Part shown: positions 29,037 through 40,297 of the stretch, one piece after another
Numbering within the stretch: the first letter of the stretch is position 1
How the letters are laid out: the number at the start of each line of letters is the position of its first letter
From: Buxus sempervirens
Lineage: Eukaryota; Streptophyta; Magnoliopsida; Buxales; Buxaceae
DNA: 64,000 bases
Assembly (NCBI GenBank): GCA_947561395.2
Contig: OX387188.1
Location: forward strand, 38,993,942-39,057,941
Direction of reading: 5' to 3'
Notes under the pieces: generated by a model
Databases searched by the model: none
Told to the model about the DNA's origin: nothing
Seen by the model: the letters and a program-made list of their open reading frames with translations, nothing else
Made by a program: the position numbers and the translations under genes

Positions 29037-32000
29037 TCAAGCTAAGGCATAGATATCAATCATGCACAGCTTGCAAAGAGAAGACCTCAGAAGAGAAGGA
29101 CCAACAGGCTTGGTAAGAACATCTGCTGTCTGCTCTGAAGATGGCACAAAATGAGGAACTATAGCACCAGACCGAACTTTCTCCCTAATAAAGTGAACAT
29201 CTATCTCAATGTGTTTAGTTCTCTCATGTAGAACAGAATCAGATGCGATCAATATTGCTGACTTGTTATCACAGTATAGACGTGAAGGTAACCGAACAGG
29301 AAAGCCAAGCTCTCCAAGGATAGAGTGAAGCCACATAATCTCACAAGTGCCCTGGGCCATAGCTCTATACTCAGCTTCTGCAGAAGACCGGGAAACCACA
29401 GATTGCTTCTTACTTTTCCAGGAAATAAGATGATTCCCATAAAAGGAACAAATACCAGACGTGGATCTCCTATCGGTTTTAGACCCAGCATAGTCCGCAT
29501 CAGAGAAACACGAGACATCGGAGGAAATGGTGGAATCATAAAAAAGACCAAGGCCTGGACAAGACTTAAGGTACCTCAAAATATGATAAACTGCATCCAT
29601 ATGAGCAGTCCGTGGTGCATGCATAAACTGACTCACCAAGCTTACAGCGAAGGCTAAATCAGGCCAGGTATTGGTCAAGTAGATAAGCCTCCCAACCAAT
29701 CTCTGATAGATACGAGGATCGGGTAAAAGATCACCAGACTCAGCTGAAAGCTTGATATTAACATCCATAGGAGCAGATGCCGGTCTACATCCTGTCATCC
29801 CGGTATCACTCAAGAGATCTAAGACATACTTCCGTTGAGAGAGGGAAATACCATGCTTTGATCTAGCAACTTCAATGCCCAGAAAATACTTCAGATTTCC
29901 CAAATCCTTAATGTCAAAAACTGAACTGAGGTCCTTCTTGACCTGAGTAATCCCACCATCATCATCTCCAGTCAAGATGATATCATCAACGTAGACAGAT
30001 AAATATACACACTTTCCTTTAGGATTGCGCCGGAGAAAGCATGTATGATCATTATGACATCTCAAAAAACCCATGTTGAGAACCACATCACTGAACCGAG
30101 CAAACCAAGCTCGGGGGGACTGCTTCAACCCATACAGCGATTTCTTCAGACAACAAACCATGCCGGCAAACTCCCCCTCAGCCCGAAAACCCGGAGGAGG
30201 ATCCATGTAGATGACTTCATCGAGATCCCCATTTAAAAAGGCATTTTTAACATCCATCTGGTGGAGGGGCCAGGAGTGAGAGGCAGCAAGAAAAATCAAG
30301 AGCCGAACAGTGGTAAGTTTGGCGACGGGAGCAAATGTAGCAGTAAAGTCCTTGCCAGGCACCTGAGTAAAGCCCTTAGCAACAAGGCGGGCTTTAAAAC
30401 GACTAACAGTCCCATCAGCATGGTGCTTGACACTAAACACCCATCGACAACCGACTGGTTTCTCCCCCTCAGGAAGAGGAACCAAGTCCCACGTGTGATT
30501 AGCCTGTAATGCCCTCATTTCCTCCTGTATAGCAGATGTCCAAACCGGACTAGAAAGAGCCTCCCCAACTGACCGTGGAATGGAAATAGAGTCAACGGCC
30601 CCAAGAAAACCTTGAAAAGAGGTAGATAAAGCACTATACGACATATGCCGCTCAATGGGATGGTTAGTGCTACAAGATAAGTTAAGACGATCAGGGGGCC
30701 GACGATCCCAGAGAGGGTTTCGTCGAGGAGAGGTAGAGGAGGAGGGAGAGAGAGTACCTTCATTCGTAGAGGAGATCGGTAAGGGGGGCCGAGGGCGACG
30801 GCTATACTGAAGAAGGGGAGGACCTGCAACAGAAGGTAAGGTGTCCAGAGAAACAGTGCTAGTATTAGTAGGGGTATCAGCAGGAACACTAGTAGGCGGA
30901 TCAAAAACAGGAAGAGGACAAGGTATGGATGGGCCACAGGAAGGAGGCGAGCTGCTCTGAACATCAAGGGAAGAGAAAAAAGGGGTAGACTCCCAGAAAG
31001 TGACATCAAGGGAGGTGATTAGACGCCCAGAGGAATGGTCAAAACATCTATACCCTTTGGATTGGGAGGCATAACCCATAAAGACACAGCGGATGGATTT
31101 ATCGTCAAGCTTTGTTCGAGAAGGATGCCGATCTTGAACAAAGCAGACACATCCAAAAACTCAAAGAGGAAGGAGAAACAAGGGTTTATCGGGCTGAAGA
31201 ACACTAAGTGGAGAAGAACCTCCCAGAACTTTGCTAGGAACCCTGTTAATAAGGTAAGTGGCTGTAAGCACAGCCATATACCAGAACGACTTGGGGACAG
31301 ACATTCCCCGCAGGAGACATCGGGTAACGTCCATAAGATGGCGGTTTTTGCGTTCAGCTACGCCATTTTGTTCAAGGGTATAAGGACAGGTGAGCTGTTG
31401 TAGAATGCCCAAGTTGGACAAGTGAGCTACAAGATCATTGGTGAGGTATTCCCCCCCATTGTCAGACCGAATACCCCAAGCAACAGTGGAAAACTGAGTT
31501 TTAACCATAGTGAGAAACTGGCACAGAGTAGCAAAGACATCAGATTTTTTCTTAAGCAAATAAACCCAAGTACATCGAGAAAAATCATCAATTAAAGTAA
31601 CATAATACCGATGACCAGACCTAGCAGTAACGGGGGAGGGCCCCCAAACATCAGAGTGGATTAAATCAAACATAGTGGGAGAGCGATGCATACGAGAAAT
31701 ATAAGGCTTTCGACAATGTTTCGAAAGTTCACACACATGACATTTAAAAGGAGATTGTTTGCAAGCAACAGACAGACTAGGAAACATTAAACAAAGATAC
31801 TGAAAATTAACATGACCCAAACGAGCATGCCACAAAGGAATGTCATGGGCAGAAACAGAAAAAGGAAAATCAAACACAGGAGTAGTAGCAGCACGCAGAG
31901 CATAGTCAGGAGGCTGAGAATGTGGTGGATCGCCAAAGTAGTATAGTCCATCACGCTCATACCCCTTGCCAAAAATCCTCTTCGAAGTCCGGTCCTGCAA

Positions 32001-33287
32001 GAAGCAACGATTAGGTAAGAAGATAACAGCACAATCAAGGGATTTTGCAAGACGACTAACAGATAAAAGATTAAAAGCAAATTTTGGGACATGAAAAACA
32101 GATGAAAGAGTGATATCTGATGAAAGTTTGACTGCGCCTTCACTACTAATCGTAGCAACGGACCCATCAGCTAAACGAACAGATCTATGAGTATGAGTCA
32201 ATGGGGAAGAAAAAAATGATAACTCACCCGTCATATGATCATTGGCACCGGAATCAAGAACCCAAGAGGGGGACTCAGAGCGAACGTGGAAGGCAGTGGG
32301 GATACCTGAGGATAAAGTAGTGGTGGAGCCTGGTAATGATAGCTGGGCGATCTGGGCCTGAAGTGCTGCCACCTGAGCAGAGAGGGAAGGGGCAGGAGGC
32401 TCTGTGGTCTCGGCAACAGCAGCAGCTCTAGGAGGGAGGCCAGTCTTCTTTTGGAATTGAAGCTTCAACTCAGGGTGAAGTTTCCAGCAAGTTTCCTTAA
32501 GGTGTCCGGGGTTCCCACAATAGCGACAGGTCGACCGCCTTTTTCCAGAAGGACGAGTATTAGACGAACCGGCTGAGGTAGCAAAGGCCATCTGATCTGT
32601 AACCTCGCTAGTAGTAGGTATCGCAACAGGAGTGGAAATAAGGAGTCGACGCTCTTCCTGATCAATCATCGCAAATGCATCCATCAAAGAAGGAACTGGA
32701 GTAGAGTTTAGAATCTGGGTGCGAAGATTCTCAAACTCGGGCTTAAGCCCCATAAGAAAAGCATAAGTATGAAGACGATCTAACTTCTGAACCGCCACAG
32801 AGGCCATCGTCCCAAAGTCACTGACGGGATCATACTGAGCCATCTCATCCCAACGAGTCTGTAAGTAGCCAAAAAACTGAGAGACAGTCAATCCAAGGCT
32901 CTCCTGAGTGGCACGAGCAACCTCCTGGTACAACTCAAAGTGCCGAGCCTCATTCCGGGAATGAGCATACATCGCAGTCAAAGTAGTCCAAAGGCTAGCA
33001 ACATTCTCATGATACATAAACATATTGAAGATATGTGGCTCCATAGAGCCATAGATCCAACTCAGAATGAGGCAGTTATCAATATCCCATTGATCTGCCT
33101 TAGGATCATCATCAGCGGGACGTGGAGCTTTTCCCAAAAGCCAAGCAGACTTACCGCAGCCACCAATAAACAATTTCAAGGACCGAGACCAAGCTGCAAA
33201 ATTATGTCCATTCAACAGAACACTGGTAACTCTTCCACCAGTTAGAGGAGGTGCCAAATCCGAACGGGCACTAGATGATTCTGCCAT
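29037..33287 (-). pseudogene. gag-pol: Copia gag-pol polyprotein with one in-frame stop
   Basis: ATG 33287 (MAESSSARSD) to TAG 29037-29039, about 1416 codons in one frame, interrupted only by TGA at 31161-31163. Gag is followed by a CCHC zinc knuckle (CRYCGNPGHLKETC). Protease has DSGANDHMTG. Integrase has the HHCC finger (HARLGHVN to CHVC) and the D, D and E residues in IHSDVWGPS, GIRSDNGGEY and QNGVAERKN. The stop falls after integrase; then come RT (RWVFSVKHHADGTVSRFKAR, MDVKNAFLNGDL, catalytic YVDDIILTG) and RNase H (SDADYAGSKTDRRSTSG, SSAEAEYRAM, CDNKSA, ADVLTKP). The product order is that of Ty1/copia. The lesion looks like a single C-to-T transition in an Arg codon, typical of decay at methylated CpG. 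Confidence 0.95.
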
Positions 33288-33410
33288 GGAGAATCAAAGG
33301 AATAACCAGGGAAGAAAGGAAAAACAACCCTTAGAGCATCAACAAGTCGCAGAGGACATCATGAAGTGAAGGCCCTAGGTTTACTTGGAATAACATAGAG
33401 CCAAACCTAG

Positions 33411-34233
<823 letters not shown>

Positions 34234-34238
34234 TAAGT

Positions 34239-36253
34239 TTGGTGGGAAGTGTTTACAATATAATAGCAAAGTTGCTAGCCAATAGAATGCGTCCAATGCT
34301 ACAACACTCAATTTCTAAATCTCAAGGGGCTTTTGTTGGAGGAAGGTATTTACAGGATGGAGTGTTAGTGGCTAGTCAATGCATCGACTCGTGTATGAAG
34401 CGTAAGGAGAACATGATCATGTGTAAGCTTGACCTTCAGAAGGCATATGATAATGTGAATTGGGAATTCTTGATATATATGTTTGATCGCATGGGCTTTG
34501 GTGAGAAGTGGAAGAATTGGATTTACTCGTGTATTTCATTAACCACTAGCTCGGTTCTTGTCAATGGTAAGGCAGCTGGTTTCTTCAAGAGTTCAAAGGG
34601 TTTATGTCAAGGAGACCCCTTGTCTCCTCTCTTATTCACCATAATTATGGAAGTCTTCAGTAGGATGATTTTAAGAGCTTTACAGGGATGTATGTTGGAA
34701 GGGGTGACATTTGGAAGATCTATATACATCAACCACCTTCGGGTGCTGCCTATAAGAAGTCTACTACTTGGAACCCAGTCATAGAAAGTATGGAAAGAAG
34801 ACTTGCATCATGGAAGAGTTGTACCCTCTCAAAAGGAGGTAAATTGACATTTATCAAGAGTGTACTAGCAAGTCTTCCGGCTTTTTATATGTCTATTTTA
34901 AAGATCCCTAAATCTGTGGCAAAGAAGATGGAACAAATCCAAAGGAACTTTTTGTGGGAGAGTCTGGGAGGAGAAGCCTAGTATCACTTAGTTGCATGGA
35001 ATCAGGTTTGTAAGCCAAAGAAGGAAGGAGGACTTGGGCTTAGACCTTTATCGTTGTTTAATAGAGCCCTCCTCCAAAAATGGATTTGGAGGTTTGGATG
35101 TAAGAGTGGGAATATATGGAGAGAAATCATAAAGCAGAAGTATGGTTCTACTCCTGGAGATTGGTTTCCAACTCCTTCAAATCAGTCTTTCAGTCTAAGT
35201 CTATGGAGACCCATTAGTAAATTAATGAGATCAGTGGAGAAGGATTGCAAATACAAGGTGGGCAACGGCTTGAAAGTCAGATTATGGGAGGATGTTTGGT
35301 GTGGTAAGACTAAACTGAAGGTGAGATACCCCACGATCTACAACATATGCAAGAATAATCAAGTTTTGGTTTGTGAATGTGTAACGAGTTCGGAGGCTGG
35401 AATTGTGTGGAACATCAACCTAAGGAGAAATCTGATGGACTGGGAAGTTACCAGCTATGAAGCATTAGTGAATGAATTGTACAATAGGACCGTGGGACAA
35501 GGAGAAGATAAAAGAATATGGACACAAAGCAAATCTGGGCTGTTTTCAGTAAAGGAGGCCCTTGATCACTTACATTGTTCAAATCTAGAGATGAAGGTGT
35601 TTAAAGATATTTGGGCAAACAAAATTCCAAGTAAAGTGGCATTTTTCTTGTGGACTGCTGCACTTGATAAATTACTAACTGTGGATCATTTGAAGCATAG
35701 AGGTTGGCAGGTTGCAAATAGGTGCAGCATATGTAAGGAGGAGGAAGAAAGTGTAAGCCACTTACTACTTCACTGTAAAGGAACTGCAAGGCTGTGGGGA
35801 TGCATATTCCAAAGGCTACAAGTAGTGTGGGTACATCCAAAGGACTTTAGACAGGCTCTAGAAGCTTGGGGTTGGAGAAAAAAGAAGTCATATAGAGACA
35901 TATGTTGGAACTTAGCCCCCACAGTAATTGCTTGGGTATTATGGGGCGAAAGGAACAAGAGAATCTTTAGGAATTCCGAGAGTAGTGGAATAGTTTTAGA
36001 GCGAGCTGCTTTGAGGATAATGCACAGTTGGCTGATAGGTCAAGCGGCTAACATACCTATTGAGGATTTTCTGTTATGTAATAATTTTCAGGAGTTAGAA
36101 GAAAAGGTGTGATTCGATTGTATGACTTCATCCTTGTCCTAGAGGGTTCCCTAAGCTAGATATGTAGTTACTTGGCTGTCCTGGTACACTTTTTGTGTAC
36201 CTGTACTCTATTTTATCATATATATAATACACTTGCTTACTGATAAAAAAAAA
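34239..36253 (+). pseudogene. Second LINE relic, 3' part, catalytic motif deleted
   Basis: Resumes the LINE cut at 28908 with SLVGSVYNIIAKLLANRM, then LDLQKAYDNVNWEFL and CQGDPLSPLLFTIIMEVF. At about 34735 the sequence jumps from YINHL to the GAAYKKSTTWNP segment in another frame. The catalytic FADD motif and some 60 residues are missing. One stop at 34979 follows. From 35054 a frame of 352 codons covers the C-terminal part with the zf-RVT domain (SKSGLFSVKEALDHL, IPSKVAFFLWTAALDKLLTV, CSICKEEEESVSHLLLHC) to TGA 36110-36112. The 3' UTR ends in a TTTTTGTGTAC block and an A-tail at 36244-36253. Confidence 0.88.
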
Positions 36254-36351
36254 ACATGCAGTTTCGTTCAATCAAAGAAATTCTCGTTGCCGTGACTGGC
36301 TGTTGGGAAGATTGACCTGTTTAGTATAATTCCAAAGAAAGGTTTTTGGCC

Positions 36352-36660
36352 ACAGGTGTAGGCATTTCCTTTTTTGATGGGTGATAAGAAACTATATTAA
36401 AATCAAGAGGGAGACTGCACACCCATGAGGCATGGGACACAATCCTAAAACCAAAAAAACTGAAAAAGGACAGAAAAACAAAAACACAGGTGAACAGAAA
36501 GGAGCTAAAGAAAACAATTAGAGATAAAAGGGAAAACCCAGCACTAAGACGAGTGTGCCAAAACAGACAAGTTATAGAACATATCTGTGAGAGAGAGATT
36601 TGAAATCATCAATTAGACACATCCCTTAGAGAGGAGAAAAAGAAAACAGGTGCAGGCATT
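36352..36660 (-). mobile_element. Short antisense LINE tail with 15-bp target-site duplication
   Basis: ACAGGTGTAGGCATT (36352-36366) and ACAGGTGCAGGCATT (36646-36660) flank a 279-bp insert. The insert starts with a T-tract and TGATGGGTGATAAGAAAC. Read on the minus strand it is a LINE 3' UTR with A-tail. Long target-site duplication plus poly(A) is the mark of target-primed insertion of a 5'-truncated LINE. Confidence 0.75.
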
Positions 36661-38732
36661 CTTGTCCACGTTCAAGGAAGTGTGTGCAAAGCAGAGTGTG
36701 ACGGAGGGTTTGAGAATGGTTTGTATAATTGGAGCAAAGTCATATGGGTATATCCATCATGTTACCATATTAGCTATGTATAACTATAAAATAAATTGGT
36801 ATGGCACATCATGGAGGTTGCAACTCAATTATGGAGAAGGCCTTCGATTCGGTTGAATTAGTTTCCTAGACATGCTGCTGGTTTTACAATGTCTGTAAGT
36901 TGTATGGCTTAGATGGATTAATGGAATTTGTTGGTAACATTGCTTTCTCCTTCAATTAGAATGGTAGTGTGACTGGGTGGCTTTTTTTGTTCTAAGGGAC
37001 TTTGGAAAGTAGATCCATCATCTTTCCAACTCTTTGCTGTACTGTAGGATGTTCTGTGATACCTTTTGGGTCAGTTGAGGCTTTCTATTTGTTTCAAGGA
37101 CTCAGGGAGACAACCTATTTCAAATCTTCAACTGCCTTAATCTTTTTTCTTACGAGTTTTTTGAGCAGTTTTACTGGTTCTTACATGTTTTAAGATGTTA
37201 TGAAATAGTATTGCTATTGTGCTTTCTTTAACTTACTGGATACTTATCATACCAGAGAGGAGAAATGATCATTACAGCGATGGCAATGTTGTCAACATAT
37301 TCATATCGTACTGCTATTGATCTATAGAAGATTCCTTTTGACTTTGAAATGATGGTTCATCATCTTAATTCTGCATCTTAGTAACCATCTACCTAGAAGT
37401 GCATGTTTCTAGCTTGGGTGTTTCCTAATTTGACCTCGATGTTGCTTCTCTTTCTACATATCACCTATCTAACGAGATGAGCATCTGCTTATCCCGATCA
37501 TTCCAATGCATTGAGTTGGAATTTTTGAACTTATTTGCGACAGTACTGAGATTTTGAATAGAGAGAAGTGGTGGGAAGATTATTGTAGATGGCATGGATG
37601 AGGGCATTTTTTCCTCTAAGATAATGGTAACTTGTCTTCTACGATGCTAATCTTACCCTTGAATGTTATGAGAATGTGATCCTATGAACATGAAAATCAG
37701 GGACGCCCCCCAAATGGAAGGACCAGGTAATCAATAAGCAAAGTTGGGTGCTTTTGTATGTCTTGATGGTGTCCATTTGATTTATGTACTTTATTGTGTC
37801 TTAATTAGAGATTGTCAGCTAGAGAGCCTGATCTTAAAGCAATTGAAGGTGCCACTCTTTGTTTGTGACTTAGCGCTACTTTTGCTTTGGATCCCCTAGG
37901 AAAACAAAAGTTCTCTCCACTTTGTCCACACCTCCATTCTTGGCCTTGGATTTCCTGGTATCCTTTTCACATAGCTCTATTATATGAATGATCTTTCATT
38001 AAGATATGGTCTTAGTTGCTTGTGTTGCCGAGTTGTGCTTAAGCTTTTGACCTTTCAGCAATGCAGAGTATTTGACCAACAAAGAGGAGAATACCAAGTC
38101 CCTTGTCATGCCTGCTCTCAGGTGGACTGTTGTATCTTGCTTAGAGTTTGCCCAAGCTGCCCCTTGGATAATCTTATGAACAATAATTCCGTTTCAATGA
38201 AAATATATTGTCAAGAATTGGGCAAAAACAAGTAATGTTTCAACTTCAGAAAATGCTGTTATTGTAATGACTGATCCAAGTAAAACTCTTTTCTGGAATT
38301 CAATAAATAAAATTTGATACAGTTCATGGTAATTTTACAAAAATAGCATGCAACAGGTTAAAATTTATATATTAAAAATTGCAATTCACTACCTTGAGGA
38401 AATAAAGGATGTAGTGAGTTCAAGTTGACTTATCGTTAACATTATATGAAGTGGGGCTCTGTTGACTTGTTTCATCTCCTAGAATGATGCATCTACTTAG
38501 GATGAAGTGGGGCTTCTCTTGGTAGGCCCTCTTTTCTATTTTACAAGGAAATAACCTGTTTCAATAGTGTAAAATCTTTTAAGATGTTGTACCTCTTTTC
38601 TTTGAAGGTAGACGTTGTGTTGCAAATGACCTGGCTGTTTATACTATATTTGTCACTTGTTTTTTCTGTTCCTAAATAATCCTATTTCATGTCCTTCTGT
38701 TGTGTGTCCTTGTTTAACTTTGTTTTCATTCC
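36661..38732. other. Stretch without recognised gene
   Basis: AT-rich, with many stops in all frames. Short ORFs show no domain I know. It may hold introns of a dead gene to which the FabZ exon at 38733 belonged, but I could not find other exons. Confidence 0.4.
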
Positions 38733-38882
38733 ATTGCGTTTTTATCCCTTTTTGGTGGATAGAGAGATCGAGCACACTCTGGAGTTTTGGCTGTTGCTAT
38801 AAAGAACATAACCATAAATGATAACTTTTACCCTGGCCATTTTCCTGAGAAGCCAATTATGCCTGCGGTTATTATGGTTGAG
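38733..38882 (+). pseudogene. FABZ: Orphan exon of a FabZ-type 3-hydroxyacyl-ACP dehydratase
   Basis: The piece [20 protein letters not shown], then [12 protein letters not shown], covers the active-site region of beta-hydroxyacyl-ACP dehydratase (catalytic His in PGHFP). This enzyme removes water in the fatty-acid elongation cycle in plastids. A one-base shift near 38782 separates it from the preceding [14 protein letters not shown] follows E at 38883 as an intact-looking splice donor, at the point where plant FabZ genes continue with AMAQVGG. No other exon was found within several kb on either side, so it is a relic. Confidence 0.75.
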
Positions 38883-38901
38883 GTACTGCTTATTGCCACA
38901 A

Positions 38902-38920
38902 TCTCTCTCTCTCTCTCTCT
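38902..38920. repeat. (CT)n microsatellite
   Basis: Nineteen bases of alternating T and C just after the FabZ relic. Confidence 0.95.
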
Positions 38921-39816
38921 GTTTATTTAGAATTAAAACACCGCGATAATGTTGGTATATAAGAGTGATCAACTAAAGGAATGCTTCAATGGCCTTTCAT
39001 TTTTACATATCTTACCTTAAAATAACTTTTTTTTTACCAATAACATTTCCTCTCTCTCTCAGATTTGGAGTCAATGTTTTGTAATTGACAACTGAATTAT
39101 GTGTTTGTTCATGTCAGCTAATACTTATTTCGATCAAATTATGTGTAATTGAAGTTAGAGTTTTAATTTTGTGGTTCTTAATATATGTACTCTAACTATA
39201 AATTTAAAAAAATGATATTAGCTATGGATTCTGTTCACGAACTGATGGCTTTTTACACTCAGACAATGAGCTCAGCACAGCATTTGTGTTATTGTCTACA
39301 TGGTCAAGATGGGGGAATTTTGAGTCTACCCAAGTGTCCATGGTCATGAGTGCTATGAAATTTAGACTTGTATTTGTGCTTTTTCCTTTTTCTGTGACAA
39401 TGGACAACCTTGAACATCTAAGAAAGTGGTAAAAATCAATGTATGATATTATTTCTGGCAGCATATATGTTTCCCAGTAATACTGCTTCTTAGCCTATAC
39501 AATTTATTTTTGTTATATTTCATTATATCTGTATAATTATGATCTTCAAAAAAACTTTTCTTCCTAGATGATAAGCAAGGAGTACGTATTTTTTTTTTTG
39601 TTTCTTTTTTTTTCCTGCAAAATGGTTGTCAAGAAATGATCTTAGATTATTGTGAACATTATGAAAAACAATGGTTCAGACCAAAGCAATACTATGTACA
39701 TCGGGATGAGGGTGGCCATCTTCCTTGTCCAAGATTGAGATATAGATCCATTCATAAAGAGGATTTTATCCTCATCCTCTGCATTGATGTGAATCGGATA
39801 AAAAAGGCTCTCTCTT
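38921..39816. other. Stretch without recognised gene
   Basis: AT-rich with T-tracts near 39590. The short frame at 39636-39863 (MILDYCEHYEKQW) has no recognised domain. Confidence 0.4.
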
Positions 39817-40250
39817 CATTACCCTATAGCCTTTGCTCCACTTGCTTCTGTTGCAATTTATAATACTAGAAGACAACTTTTTGTTCCTCGTTACAAATTG
39901 GTTGATTTTGTGATTTCATTTAGATCAATACAAACTGATGTTGTTTTTTGTTGCATGCTAGGTGAGATGTTTTTTTTATAAGAATGCATAGAGAGGTAAG
40001 CCTTAAGCATTGGAAAATCCGTGTTTCTGTCATTACCCTATAGCCTTTCCTCCACTTGCTTCTGTTGCAATTTTGTGTTGTAATATTAGAAGCCTTTTTC
40101 TTTTCTTTTTTACTTGTTACATATAGTCTAACTTTGTGATTTTATGAAGATCAATGCAAATACATATGAGTTTTCCTTGCATGCTAGGGAAGCATGTCAT
40201 TTTTTTTGAGAGCACATAGAGAGGGTTCCTTAAGGCATTGGAAATTCTGC
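39817..40250. repeat. Two-copy tandem duplication, period 214 bp
   Basis: CATTACCCTATAGCCTTTGC (39817) recurs at 40031 as CATTACCCTATAGCCTTTCC. Shared landmarks follow: CCACTTGCTTCTGTTGCAAT, GATCAATRCAAA, TTGCATGCTAGG, CATAGAGAGG and GCATTGGAAA. Indels and substitutions indicate an old event. Followed by a (TG/CG)n run at 40273-40297. Confidence 0.8.
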
Positions 40251-40297
40251 CCCTTATACCCTGTGCTGTTAATGTGTGTGTGTGCGTGCGTGCGTGT

